A DNA stretch of 57,620 bases from DATKJS01 sp964551995 (GTDB lineage: Bacteria; Acidobacteriota; Aminicenantia; Aminicenantales; Saccharicenantaceae). A model generated the notes under the pieces. It saw nothing but the letters and a program-made list of their open reading frames with translations. It did no database searches and had not been told where the DNA came from. Position 1 is the first letter of the stretch; each line of letters starts with the position of its first letter. Made by a program: the position numbers and the translations under genes. The stretch is from assembly GCA_964551995.1 (NCBI GenBank), contig CAZKFD010000025.1, positions 1 to 57,620 of the forward strand, written 5' to 3'. Shown piece by piece: positions 34,244 to 43,097 of this stretch.

Positions 34244-36271
34244 ATGGCCAAAAAATCCCTCAGTGTGGCGATCGTCGCGGCCTCTGTCTTACTTATCTCT
34301 CTCTCCGCGACGGCATGGGACCCCGCGTCCGCCCATGACAGGGCAGGCCTCGAACGCTTCTCCGCCGCCCGCGTCGAACGGGCCTCGGCTCCGCCGCTGG
34401 CCTTCGAATACGACGGGAAGCCATCCGCGTCCTTCATCGGGAAATGGGCCGTGCGGGCGGACACGCAGGCCTCGCCGGACCGGACGGTGAAGACCGTCGT
34501 CTATTCGGACTCGGCGACGGGGCTGCGCCTGACCGTCGTTTACACGCTCTTCAAGGACTATCCGGCGGTCGAATGGGTCGCCCGCTTCAGGAACGAGGGG
34601 CGCGCCGAGACGCCCGTCATCGCCGACGTCCTGGCCTGCTCGGCCGTGATGGACAGCCTGGCCGGCGGGCCCCTGATTCTCTACCGGGCCCGCGGGAGCA
34701 GCGCCGAGCGCTCGGACTTCGCCCCCATCGAGGACGTCCTGGCGGCGAAGGGCGAGGTCCGGTTCGGCCCCACGGCGGGCCGGTCTTCGGACACCGAGGC
34801 CCTGCCGTTCTTCAACATGGCCGCCGCGGGGCGGGGGATCGTGGCCGCCGTCGGCTGGAGCGGCCGGTGGAAGGCCGCCGTCCGCCGTGCCGCGGACGGC
34901 CGCGTCACGCTCGACGTCGGGATGGCCCGGACACGTTTCAGGCTTTATCCCGGAGAGGAGGTCCGGACGCCCTCGATCGCACTCCTCTTCTGGAAAGGGG
35001 AGGACCGGCTGGCCGGCCACAACCTCTTCCGCCGCTTCCTCCTCGCCCACCACGCGCCCCGGCCGGGCGGCCGGCCGCTCGTCCTGCCCATCAGCCACGG
35101 CGTCGGCTTCGGCGGGCCCTTTCCCTGCAACGAATACGTCTGCGCCACGGAGACCTATGCCGTCGCCATGATCGAGCGGCTGCGGCAGTTCGGTATCGAG
35201 CCGGACGACTGCTGGATCGACGCCGGCTGGTACGAGAACGCCACAAAGAGCTGGTGGACGGGAGTCGGGAACTGGACCGTGAACCGGGCGAACTTCCCCC
35301 GCGGCCTCAAGCCGGTTACGCAAGCCGCGAAGGACTGGGGCGGGAAGGGCTTCGTGCTATGGTTCGAGCCGGAGCGCGTCTACGAGGGGACGCGGCTCGA
35401 CCGCGAGCACCCGGGATGGCTGACGAAGCTCGCCGGAAATCCCAACCGCCTGCTCAACTTGGGCGACCCGGCGGCAGTGAAGTGGCTGACGGACACCGTC
35501 TCGAATTTCCTCCGAACGGAAGGCGTCACCATCTACCGCCAGGACTTCAACTTCGACCCGGCCCCCTATTGGCAGGCCATGGACGCGCCGGACCGCGTCG
35601 GCATCGCGGAGATGAAGCACGTCGAAGGCCTCTACGCCTACTGGGACGGGCTCCTCGCCCGGAACCCGGGCTTGCTCATCGACAATTGCGCCTCGGGCGG
35701 GCGGCGGATCGACCTCGAAACGACGAGCCGGAGCGTTCCCCTGTGGCGGACGGACTATTCCTACTTCGAGCCCAACGGCTACCAGTGCCACACCTACGGC
35801 CTTCAGCTCTTCGTCCCGGCGAGCGGCACGGGCAACAACAACCCCGAGCCGTACTATTTCCGGAGCTCGATGGGCGGCGCGGTGGTCATGGGTTGGGAGC
35901 TTAACGGCTCCTTCGACGTCCGCCAGGCGGTCGCAGATCTCGCCGAGTGCCGGTCCCTGCGGCCCTATTTCTTCGGCGATTTCTACCCGCTGACGGACTA
36001 CTCGACCTCGGACGAGGCCTGGGCGGCCTTCCAGTGGGACCGGCCGGAGGAGCGCGACGGCATCGTCCTCGCCTTCCGCAGGCCTCACGCCGCTGCGGCT
36101 TCGATCACCGTCGCGTTCCACGGGCTCGAGCCGGCCGCCGACTACGAAATGGACTTCGACGACTACGGCATCGTCGTCGCCAAGAGCGGCCGGGAGCTGG
36201 CCGAAGGCCTTTTGATCAAAATCCCCGCCGCCCCCGGATCGCTCCTCATCAAGTACCGGCGCCTGCGCTGA
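34244..36271 (+). CDS. Secreted GH36 alpha-galactosidase
   Basis: 675 residues with a signal peptide (MAKKSLSVAIVAASVLLIS, cleavage near ATA or ASA). An N-terminal beta-sandwich (about 30-270) precedes a TIM barrel with WIDAGWYEN, LWFEPERVYEG, YRQDFNFD (nucleophile Asp near residue 432), DNCASGGRRIDLE, and WRTDYSYF (acid/base Asp near 503). These are diagnostic of glycoside hydrolase family 36 and clan GH-D. A C-terminal beta domain closes it. It would release alpha-linked galactose (or, in some members, N-acetylgalactosamine) from oligosaccharides in the periplasm or outside. AAGGAG precedes the ATG. Single-gene unit. Confidence 0.92.
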   Translation: MAKKSLSVAIVAASVLLISLSATAWDPASAHDRAGLERFSAARVERASAPPLAFEYDGKPSASFIGKWAVRADTQASPDRTVKTVVYSDSATGLRLTVVYTLFKDYPAVEWVARFRNEGRAETPVIADVLACSAVMDSLAGGPLILYRARGSSAERSDFAPIEDVLAAKGEVRFGPTAGRSSDTEALPFFNMAAAGRGIVAAVGWSGRWKAAVRRAADGRVTLDVGMARTRFRLYPGEEVRTPSIALLFWKGEDRLAGHNLFRRFLLAHHAPRPGGRPLVLPISHGVGFGGPFPCNEYVCATETYAVAMIERLRQFGIEPDDCWIDAGWYENATKSWWTGVGNWTVNRANFPRGLKPVTQAAKDWGGKGFVLWFEPERVYEGTRLDREHPGWLTKLAGNPNRLLNLGDPAAVKWLTDTVSNFLRTEGVTIYRQDFNFDPAPYWQAMDAPDRVGIAEMKHVEGLYAYWDGLLARNPGLLIDNCASGGRRIDLETTSRSVPLWRTDYSYFEPNGYQCHTYGLQLFVPASGTGNNNPEPYYFRSSMGGAVVMGWELNGSFDVRQAVADLAECRSLRPYFFGDFYPLTDYSTSDEAWAAFQWDRPEERDGIVLAFRRPHAAAASITVAFHGLEPAADYEMDFDDYGIVVAKSGRELAEGLLIKIPAAPGSLLIKYRRLR

Positions 36272-36298
36272 GCCCGGGCCTGCGGGCGACGGCCGGCT

Positions 36299-36730
36299 TC
36301 AGGATTGGCCGACGATTTCGCGGGCGCTCTTCAGGAAAAGTCGCGCCGCTTTTCGCAGCTTTTCGCATCCGGATTGCGTCCACCGTTTGTAGTAATCGGC
36401 GTCCTCCCGGAGATTTTTAGCTTCCTTGAAGCTTTCGAGAACCGATGCCGAGAGCAGCCTCGTCTCCACGAACAGAATCCGGACGGCTTCGATCAGGCAG
36501 TAATGGTTTTGTTCGCGCAGATTCCGGGAGTAGATCAGGGCGCTCGCGGCATGGAACATCGAACAATACAGCTGGATCGTGGCCTACTTGGCGTCTCCCT
36601 CCGCCGCGGTCTTCTCAGCTCTACGGAGGTCGGACACGGCGCTTTCGAGCTCTTTGGGCGCCAGCGTTTTCCCCCTGGAAAACGGCCGGATCTTCCCCTT
36701 CCTCTTGCACTCGCCGTAAGCCAAGCTCAT
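36299..36730 (-). pseudogene. HEPN-domain toxin gene with an in-frame amber stop
   Basis: Reading from ATG at 36730 gives one continuous HEPN protein of 143 codons, except that codon 49 is TAG (36584-36586). The part before it (LAPKELESAVSDLRRAEK, then GDAK) and the part after (ATIQLYCSMFHAASALIY) join as the first two helices of a HEPN domain. One expects Tyr (TAC or TAT) at the stop, a single-base change. The downstream half keeps the HEPN RNase motif RNLREQNH (R-x6-H). HEPN proteins of this type are RNase toxins paired with MNT nucleotidyltransferases, and the MNT gene overlaps just upstream. A restart at the ATG at 36559 would lack the first helix. Inactivation is the simplest reading. 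Confidence 0.75.
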
Positions 36731-36983
36731 CGGTACGTTCCCAGAGGATGATCCCGCGGTCTATTTCCAGGCAGAACGTCTTCTCTCTTTTCTCGAAGTC
36801 CGCCCACTCCGCCGGCGCCAGGACGATCGGCTGTATTTTTCTTTCAACGGGGAAGGACGCCGGGATCTTCGCTGCCGTCTCAGGGTCTTCTGTCAGGATG
36901 AACATATCGATATCGCTGGCGGGGCTATCCTCTCCGCGGCTCGCGCTGCCGAAAAGGACGATCTTGAGCGATATCGGCCGCAA
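36621..36983 (-). CDS. MNT-type nucleotidyltransferase antitoxin, probably truncated
   Basis: 120 codons from TTG at 36983. The nucleotidyltransferase motif is complete: LFGSASRGEDSPASDIDMF, with GSxxxG and DxD metal ligands. It continues EIDRGIILWE, the usual end of this domain. No ATG or ribosome site exists, and a TAA lies eight codons upstream in frame. The N-terminal part seen in longer relatives (often a winged-helix segment) is missing, so the gene looks 5'-truncated at the boundary with tag. The last 35 or so codons overlap the HEPN frame and are probably not ancestral. Such antitoxins adenylylate the partner HEPN toxin. With the toxin broken, the module is likely decaying. Confidence 0.65.
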   Translation of the reverse strand: MRPISLKIVLFGSASRGEDSPASDIDMFILTEDPETAAKIPASFPVERKIQPIVLAPAEWADFEKREKTFCLEIDRGIILWERTDELGLRRVQEEGEDPAVFQGENAGAQRARKRRVRPP

Positions 36984-37064
36984 CCGGGCGAGGACGGGCG
37001 TCTTTTATTGTCCGCCGGGTTCCTGTAGAATCGTCGGGAATCGGGCTTGGACGGGAGGGACGAG

Positions 37065-37730
37065 ATGGGCCGAGGGAAACCGCAACGGGCGAGAAAAAGC
37101 GCCGCGGAGACTCGCGCCCGCTGCTGGGGCGGGGACGACGACCCGCGGATGACCGCCTACCACGACAGGGAGTGGGGGAGGCCGCTGTACGACGACAGGA
37201 AGATCTTTGAGTTCCTCGTCCTCGAGAGCATGCAGGCCGGGCTGAGCTGGCGGACGGTCCTCCTCAAGCGCGAGAACTTCCGTCGGGCCTTCCGCGGCTT
37301 CGACCCGGAGAAAGTGGCGCGCTTCACGGCGCGGGACGTCCGCAGGCTCCTCGCCGATCCCGGCATCATCCGGAACCGCCAGAAGATCCTGGCCGCGATC
37401 AACAACGCGCGCCGCTTTCTTGTGGTGCGGAAGGAGTTCGGCTCGTTCAGCCGCTACATCTGGGGCTTTGTCGGCGGCAAGCCGGTCGTCAGGCGCCTCA
37501 GGTCCTTCTCCGAGATGCCGGCCCGCACCTCGCTCTCCGACCTCGTCAGCCGCGACCTCAAGGCGCGCGGCTTCAGGTTCGTCGGCTCGACGATCGTCTA
37601 TTCGCACCTCCAGGCGACGGGGATCGTCAACGACCATCTGGTTCACTGCTTCCGCTATCGCGAGCTCGCCGGGGCGGCCGGGGGGCCCCGGCACCCGCGG
37701 CGGGTTCCCGCCCGCCGTCGGCAGACGTGA
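37065..37730 (+). CDS. tag: DNA-3-methyladenine glycosylase I
   Basis: Excises 3-methyladenine from alkylated DNA, the first step of base-excision repair. 221 residues. The zinc-site ligands are visible as Cys in ARCWGG, His in AYHDREWG, and His and Cys in HLVHCFRY, as in E. coli Tag. The helix-hairpin-helix region carries LESMQAGLSWRTVLLKRENF and NRQKILAAINNARRFL. It is slightly longer than E. coli Tag because of a basic N-terminal extension. GGAGGG lies five to six bases before the ATG at 37065. It is divergent from the decayed MNT/HEPN pair, whose 5' end it appears to have replaced. Confidence 0.94.
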   Translation: MGRGKPQRARKSAAETRARCWGGDDDPRMTAYHDREWGRPLYDDRKIFEFLVLESMQAGLSWRTVLLKRENFRRAFRGFDPEKVARFTARDVRRLLADPGIIRNRQKILAAINNARRFLVVRKEFGSFSRYIWGFVGGKPVVRRLRSFSEMPARTSLSDLVSRDLKARGFRFVGSTIVYSHLQATGIVNDHLVHCFRYRELAGAAGGPRHPRRVPARRRQT

Positions 37731-37748
37731 GAGCTGCCGGCCCGGCTC

Positions 37749-37777
37749 TTAACCGGCGGCGCGGTCTATGTTATAAA
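37749..37777 (+). promoter_or_regulatory. Promoter of the ABC exporter pair
   Basis: TTAACC (37749-37754), a 17-base spacer and TATAAA (37772-37777). A short leader with AAGGAG leads to the GTG start at 37798. Confidence 0.5.
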
Positions 37778-37797
37778 GATCGTCGAAGGAGCGGCCC

Positions 37798-38523
37798 GTG
37801 ATCGAAATCAAGCACATTTCCAAGAGCTACAACAAGGGCAAGGTCAGGGCGGTTAACGACCTCGACCTGACCGTCAAGTCGGGCGAGATCTTCGGCTTTC
37901 TCGGCCCGAACGGTGCTGGCAAAACGACGACCATCAAGATGATCGTCGGGCTGCTCAGGCCGGATTCGGGGTCGATCGCGGTCGACGGGCTCGACACGCA
38001 GAAAGACGCGCTGAAGTGTAAGTCCATCACGACCTATGTTCCCGACTATCCGAACGTCTACGAGCGGCTGACTGGCCTCGAGTATCTGAACTTCATCGGC
38101 GACGTCTACGGCGTGCCGAAAAACGAGAGGCTGGAGCGCATCGGGAAGTGGCTCGACATCTTCGAGCTCGCCGGCGCGGTCTCGAACCCGATCCAGAGCT
38201 ACTCCCACGGCATGAAGGAGAAGATCGTCCTGATCGCCGCCCTCCTGCCGGCGCCCCGCGTCATGGTCCTCGACGAGCCCATGGTCGGGCTCGACCCCCG
38301 GGCCTCCCACTCCCTCAAGGAGCTCATGCGGGAGCACTGCGACCAGGGCAAGACGCTCTTTTTCTCGACCCACGTCATGGAGGTCGCCGAGAAGCTCTGC
38401 GACCGCATCGGCATCATCCACCAGGGGCGGCTCATCGCCTGCGGGACCATGGACGAGCTCAAGGCCCTCGACCGCGCCGACACCTCCCTCGAGAACATCT
38501 TCCTGGAGCTCACGGACAAATGA
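37798..38523 (+). CDS. ABC exporter ATPase (ABC-2 type)
   Basis: 241 residues with one nucleotide-binding domain. Walker A is GPNGAGKTT. The signature region reads YSHGMKEKIVL instead of LSGGQ, and Walker B is VMVLDEPMVGLD. The switch His is in FFSTHVMEVAEKLCDRIG. The YSHGMKQK-type signature is common in ATPases that drive ABC-2 exporters of drugs or lipids. The start is GTG at 37798 with AAGGAG upstream. It overlaps the permease by ATGA, so the pair is co-translated. Substrate unknown. Confidence 0.93.
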   Translation: MIEIKHISKSYNKGKVRAVNDLDLTVKSGEIFGFLGPNGAGKTTTIKMIVGLLRPDSGSIAVDGLDTQKDALKCKSITTYVPDYPNVYERLTGLEYLNFIGDVYGVPKNERLERIGKWLDIFELAGAVSNPIQSYSHGMKEKIVLIAALLPAPRVMVLDEPMVGLDPRASHSLKELMREHCDQGKTLFFSTHVMEVAEKLCDRIGIIHQGRLIACGTMDELKALDRADTSLENIFLELTDK

Positions 38524-40202
38524 GAAAGTTCCTGTGCCTCGTCCGCGCCGGCCTCCGCTCCAACTTCGGCCTGTCCGTCCTCCGCCACCGGCTGTTCAGG
38601 GAAAAGAAGGACATCTGGCTCGTCCCCCTCTTTGCCGTGGCCTTCGTCGCCGTTCTGCCCTCGATCTACGGCCTCATCCTGCTCGTCCAAAACCTCTACC
38701 TCGCGCTCAAGCCCGTCGGCCAGGAGCGGGCCCTCCTGACCCTCGGCGTCCTCGGCGGCCAGTTCTTCATCCTCCTCTTCGGGCTCTACTACGTGATCTC
38801 GGCCTTCTACTTCTCCCGCGACCTCGAGTTCCTCATCCCCCTGCCGCTCAAGCCGTTCCAGGTCATGGCCTCCAAGTTCGCCGTGATCATGATCAACGAG
38901 TACCTCACGGTCATGATCATCGTCCTGCCCGTCCTCGTCGGCTACGGCGTCCTGGCGCGGGGCGGCTGGCCGTACTGGGTGAACGCCGTCCTCGTGTATC
39001 TCCTCCTTCCGGTCATCCCGCTGGCCGTCGTCGCCCTCCTCGTCGTCATCCTCATGAGGTTCGTCAACCTCGGGCGCCGGAAGGACGCCCTCGTCCTCAT
39101 CGGCAGCATCGTCCTTCTCACGTCCGCGCTCGGGCTCCAGTTCATCGTCGGCCGGAGCCCGAACGTGAAGCCGAGCGCCCAGGCCATGACGGCGTTCTTC
39201 GCCTCGCCGGACAGCCTCCTCAACGTCATCGGGTCGAGGTTCCCGCCGAGCATCTGGGCGTCGAAGGCCGTCGCCGGCGGCTTCTCGGCCTCCGGCCTCC
39301 TGAACCTGGCGCTCTTCGCGGGGACGTCGGTCCTTTTTTTTGCTGCCATCCTCGTCCTCTCCGAGAGGCTCTTTTACCGCGGCCTCGTCGGGCTCCGCGA
39401 GGTCTCGGCGAGGAAGCGGGCGATGTCCCGGGCCCAGATGGAGCAGCGCGTCTCCTCCGGCCGCCATCCGGTGCGGGCCGTTTTCGGCCGGGAGTGGCGG
39501 CTCATGATCCGCACGCCGATCTTCCTCCTGAACGGCACCCTCGTCGTCGTCATCGTCCCGGCCGTGTTCGCCCTCATGGTCAAAGCCGGCTCGGGGAGCA
39601 GGGACATGGACGCCGTCCTCAGGCTGATGAACTCCGCCCACCCGCTCATCGTCATCCTGGCCGCGGCGGCCTTCATGATCGTCTGCGGGAGCCTCAACGG
39701 GACCTCGTCGTCGGCCTTCTCGCGCGAGGGTGTCCAGTTCTGGATCTCGCGCGTCATCCCCGTCTCGCCGAGGGACCAGGTCGCGGCCAAGTTCCTCCAC
39801 TCCTACCTGGTCGCCCTGCTCGGTACGGTCACGGCCTCGTTGGTGGCCGTATGGATGCTCCATCTCACGGCGGCGCGGCTCCTTGTGGCGGCGGGGCTGT
39901 CCCTTGTCGCCGGGATCTTCCTCACGGCCCTGGGAATGATCATCGACCTCGCCCGTCCGCTCCTCGACTGGACGAACCCCCAGAAGGCCATCAAGCAGAA
40001 CCTGAACGTCGTTCTGGCGATGTGCGCCGACATCGGCGTCCTGACGGCGCTGTACTTCGCCGTCCGCTTCATGGTCCGATGGAAGCTCCCGGACGCGGCG
40101 GTCATCGCTGTGCTTTACGGGATTCTCGGCGTCTGCTCGGCAGCGGGCTACGCGGCCCTGGCGAGGTTCGCCGAGAGAAGGTACCGCGAGATCGAGGTCT
40201 GA
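38520..40202 (+). CDS. ABC-2-like exporter permease, large form
   Basis: 560 residues with about twelve hydrophobic helices. The first cytosolic segment (GLRSNFGLSVLRHRLFREKKD) precedes TM1. Long soluble loops (about 290-340, with RGLVGLREVSARKRAMSRAQ) separate two halves, giving a fused two-domain permease rather than the usual six-helix subunit. Segments such as FYFSRDLEFLIPLPLKPFQVM match the putative ABC transporter permease family that pairs with the YSHGMK-type ATPase. It starts inside the ATPase stop (ATGA). It ends 51 bases from the convergent pyrB. Export of an unknown substrate is inferred. Confidence 0.85.
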   Translation: MRKFLCLVRAGLRSNFGLSVLRHRLFREKKDIWLVPLFAVAFVAVLPSIYGLILLVQNLYLALKPVGQERALLTLGVLGGQFFILLFGLYYVISAFYFSRDLEFLIPLPLKPFQVMASKFAVIMINEYLTVMIIVLPVLVGYGVLARGGWPYWVNAVLVYLLLPVIPLAVVALLVVILMRFVNLGRRKDALVLIGSIVLLTSALGLQFIVGRSPNVKPSAQAMTAFFASPDSLLNVIGSRFPPSIWASKAVAGGFSASGLLNLALFAGTSVLFFAAILVLSERLFYRGLVGLREVSARKRAMSRAQMEQRVSSGRHPVRAVFGREWRLMIRTPIFLLNGTLVVVIVPAVFALMVKAGSGSRDMDAVLRLMNSAHPLIVILAAAAFMIVCGSLNGTSSSAFSREGVQFWISRVIPVSPRDQVAAKFLHSYLVALLGTVTASLVAVWMLHLTAARLLVAAGLSLVAGIFLTALGMIIDLARPLLDWTNPQKAIKQNLNVVLAMCADIGVLTALYFAVRFMVRWKLPDAAVIAVLYGILGVCSAAGYAALARFAERRYREIEV

Positions 40203-40253
40203 ACGGCGGGGGCCCGGCCGTCGGTTCTTCCGCCAGCGCGCTTGCCGTTCCTC

Positions 40254-41234
40254 TTACGCCTTGCCCAGGACCATGGCCAGCAGGGCCATCCGGACGTAGA
40301 GCCCATATTCCATCTGGCGGAAGTAGGCCGCCCGCGGGTCGGCGTCGATCTCCATGCTGATCTCGTTGACGCGAGGCAGGGGGTGCATGACGATCATCCG
40401 CTCCTTGGCCGCCGCCATGACCTCGGGCGTGACGATGAAGGCGTCCTTGACCCTGTCGTAGACCGCCGGGTCCTCGAACCGCTCGCGCTGGACGCGGGTC
40501 ACGTAAAGGACGTCGGTCTCGGGCAGGGGCTTGTCGAGCGACGTGAACTCCGCCTGGGGGACGCCCTTCTCGGCCACCTCCTCGATGACGTCCTTGGGCA
40601 TGCGGAGGATGTCCGGCGAGACGTAGTTCAGCCTGATGTTGTTGAACTGAGTCAGCAGGCGCGCCAGCGAGTGGACGGTCCGGCCGTACTTGAGGTCGCC
40701 GAGCATTGTGACCGTCAGGTCGTCGAGCCGCCCCAGCTCCTCGCGGATGGTGAAGGTGTCGAGGAGGGCCTGCGTCGGGTGCTCGCCGACACCGTCGCCG
40801 GCGTTGATGACCGGTTTCCGGGCGTGCTCGGCCGCCAGGGCCGCGGCCCCGACCTCGGGATGACGCAGGACGATCACGTCGGCGTAGCAGGCCAGGGTCC
40901 GGACCGTGTCGGGCAGGCTCTCGCCTTTGGCCACTGAGGAGAACTTGACCTCGCTGATGGGGATGACCGCGCCGCCGAGCCGCTCCATGGCGGCCATGAA
41001 GGACGAAGACGTCCGCGTGGACGGCTCGTAGAACAGGTTTGCCAGGATCTTGCCCTTGAGCAGGTCGAAGGTCCCGATCCGTTCGACCATGATGCGCATC
41101 TCATGGGCCACGCGGAAGGCGTATTCGAGGTCGCCGCGGCTGAACTGCCGGACCGACAGGATATCCTTTCCGTACCACGACGCCGCCTGGTGGTCACCGA
41201 ACGGGAGGTGCGGGTTCTTGGATTTCGTGAGCAT
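40254..41234 (-). CDS. pyrB: Aspartate carbamoyltransferase, catalytic subunit
   Basis: Joins carbamoyl phosphate and aspartate in the first committed step of pyrimidine synthesis. 326 residues. The carbamoyl-phosphate loop FYEPSTRTSSSF is near residue 60, the Lys loop is in KGESLPDTVRTL, HPTQALLDTFTI is near 165, and the aspartate-binding RVQRERF is near 235 with MHPLPRVNEI near 275. AAGGAG seven bases upstream sets the start at 41234. No regulatory pyrI is adjacent. Copy B of the structured element lies 93 bases upstream in the same orientation, an unusual 5' neighbourhood that might affect expression. Confidence 0.95.
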   Translation of the reverse strand: MLTKSKNPHLPFGDHQAASWYGKDILSVRQFSRGDLEYAFRVAHEMRIMVERIGTFDLLKGKILANLFYEPSTRTSSSFMAAMERLGGAVIPISEVKFSSVAKGESLPDTVRTLACYADVIVLRHPEVGAAALAAEHARKPVINAGDGVGEHPTQALLDTFTIREELGRLDDLTVTMLGDLKYGRTVHSLARLLTQFNNIRLNYVSPDILRMPKDVIEEVAEKGVPQAEFTSLDKPLPETDVLYVTRVQRERFEDPAVYDRVKDAFIVTPEVMAAAKERMIVMHPLPRVNEISMEIDADPRAAYFRQMEYGLYVRMALLAMVLGKA

Positions 41235-41326
41235 GGTCGCTCCTTTGCCGCGAAGACTATAATGCCGGCCGCCCGCTCCTGTCAACACGGCCTCCGCGTT
41301 CCTCTTCTAGTGGCACCGAGGCCACC

Positions 41327-41587
41327 CTTATCCCCGCGCTATCGCTCCCCCGGGAACCTGTCCCGTGACGGAAGGGGGTCCAGGGGGATATTTCCTCTTG
41401 GCCGCAGGACGCTGCCGCGTCCGAGGAGGGGAGGCAGGGAGCCGATGAGGCGACCGTTGGAAGGGGGAAGGCGGAGCGGATTCCCCCTCCAAGTAGGCGG
41501 TTCCCCCCGTCGGAAGCCGACGGGCCCCCATCCGCCCACGGGGGGATGGGTGGAGCCGAGGCCGGACGGTGACGCACCGGGACAGAA
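41327..41587 (-). repeat. Structured intergenic element, copy B
   Basis: It fills much of the 589-base gap 41235-41823 and is read on the minus strand toward pyrB. The left end is TTCTGTCCCGG (41577-41587). The core CCATCCCCCCGTGGG follows. A perfect hairpin CCCGTCGG/CCGACGGG with a three-base loop comes next, then G-rich DNA. The right end is GCGGGGATAAG (41327-41337) followed by GGTGG. It is the longest of the three copies. A short frame inside it (41339-41539) looks like chance coding. Confidence 0.6.
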
Positions 41588-41725
41588 CCCCTCCGACCTT
41601 GATAGCTGACCTGAAAGGAACGGCGTGAAAAACCGTGATCTGGAGTGAAGGCCAATCCCCTCGGCCCCTTCTTAGGGGACGGGCCTAAGGCGCGTAAACG
41701 GGGCTCTGGCGCGCCACGGAGTGGT

Positions 41726-41754
41726 TTGACTTGTCGGAGGCGGTGGTCTACGAT
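41726..41754 (+). promoter_or_regulatory. Promoter of the 41824 membrane protein gene
   Basis: TTGACT (41726-41731), a 17-base spacer and TACGAT (41749-41754). The leader is about 63 bases. Confidence 0.5.
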
Positions 41755-41823
41755 ACGTGGACGCTCGCGGGACGGACGGCGGGGAGCGAGAAGAAGACCG
41801 GAGCGGGCGGACGGCGGAAAGGG

Positions 41824-42942
41824 ATGGACGACAGGGGCAAGAAGATCGTGAGGACGTTGGCTTTCGCCGGCGTGCTTGCGCTGGTCGCGGGCCTGTCGTG
41901 GGCGTTCCTCAGCCTCTTCCATCCGCCCTACGCGGATTGGCTCACCGTGGAAGCGCCGGCGCGAGTCGCCGCGGGCGAGCGCGTCGAGATCCGCGTCACG
42001 CTCGGCCGGGTCCCGGAACCGTCCGTCCTCGTGGCCGATATCTACCTCCTCGCCCGCGACCACGACCCGGTCGGAAGTGACCGCGCCCTGGACCCGTCCC
42101 CGACGGTCCAAAGCGGCGGCAGTTATGTGTTCCGCTTCAACGTCGAGCGAAAAGAGAAGCTGGCCCTCGTCCAGTTCGTCATCTATCTCTCACCGAACGG
42201 GCGCTGGAGAGACAGAACGAGGGACGCGAGCACCGTGGCCATTCCGGTCAGGGAGCCGAAACCCGGGGCCGCCGCCCCGGCCCTGCGGAAGCTCCGGGCC
42301 TACGCCCTCGGCAGGACTCATCGTCCCGGGACGCCCTTCCGCCCGTCCATCCGGCCGGAGCCCGAGGCGCCGCCCCGCGTGCCCACCGAGTCCGGGCTTG
42401 TCCTGTTCGTGCTTCTGGCCTCGGGAGGGCTGATCTCCGTCCTGTGCGCGTATCGTCCTCGGCCCGTGCGGACGACATCCGGGATCCCGGATGCGGAAGT
42501 TCGCCCTCGTCCCGGCGACCGCCGGCTCTGGCTCGTCTCCGCCGCCGTCCTCTTTCTCCTGGCACTTTCCGAACTCCTCCTCCTCGAAGGGCGTCTCACA
42601 GCGTGGGGGCGGAGTCTCGCCAACGCGATGGACATCTATTATTTCCGCCAGCCCCTCCAAAAAGCCGCCATGGCCCTCATGGCCGCGGCCGTCGCCGGCA
42701 TATTCATCCTGGCCGTCTGGTCGATCGCGCGGGACCGCAGCCGGATCCTCATCATCCTCGGCGGCCTGCTTATTCTCCTCTATGCCGGCCTGGCCCTCGC
42801 CGGGGCGCTCTCCTTCCATTATGTGGACCGGTTCGAAGCCCTCACGCTCTTCGGCGTCTCCGTGGTTCATGCCGTCAAAGCGCTCATCGCCGCCGCCGTT
42901 TTGGCCCTCGGCCTCATTGCCCTGTCCCAAAAAAGGGCCTAG
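41824..42942 (+). CDS. Membrane protein of unknown function
   Basis: About 372 residues. One N-terminal membrane helix (about 10-30, VRTLAFAGVLALVAGLSWAF) is followed by a periplasmic beta-sandwich-like domain (about 35-140, with VEAPARVAAGERVEIRVTL). A proline-rich linker (about 150-190) leads to five C-terminal helices (about 200-370). The extracellular domain resembles a cadherin/Ig-type fold, but I cannot name the family. I chose ATG at 41824 (GGAAAGGG directly upstream) because the longer frame to 41731 overlaps the promoter. Single-gene unit between pyrB and aroD. Function unknown. Confidence 0.65.
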   Translation: MDDRGKKIVRTLAFAGVLALVAGLSWAFLSLFHPPYADWLTVEAPARVAAGERVEIRVTLGRVPEPSVLVADIYLLARDHDPVGSDRALDPSPTVQSGGSYVFRFNVERKEKLALVQFVIYLSPNGRWRDRTRDASTVAIPVREPKPGAAAPALRKLRAYALGRTHRPGTPFRPSIRPEPEAPPRVPTESGLVLFVLLASGGLISVLCAYRPRPVRTTSGIPDAEVRPRPGDRRLWLVSAAVLFLLALSELLLLEGRLTAWGRSLANAMDIYYFRQPLQKAAMALMAAAVAGIFILAVWSIARDRSRILIILGGLLILLYAGLALAGALSFHYVDRFEALTLFGVSVVHAVKALIAAAVLALGLIALSQKRA

Positions 42943-43097
42943 GGCGACGGCCGGGCGCGGCGGCGGCCTCGTGTTCTGTCGCTTCCCGTCCCGCCGCCAC
43001 CTGTAAAATTTTCTTTCCCTGTGATAAGATGCCATTGCTCCCATGAGGGAAAGAATAGACGTTCTGGCGTCTGAACCTGCGGGGAGGGTGTCCATCC

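Noticed and set aside
41339..41539. Short frame inside structured element copy B
   Set aside because: Composition follows the GC-rich hairpins, there is no ribosome site, and the frame is not kept in copies A or C.
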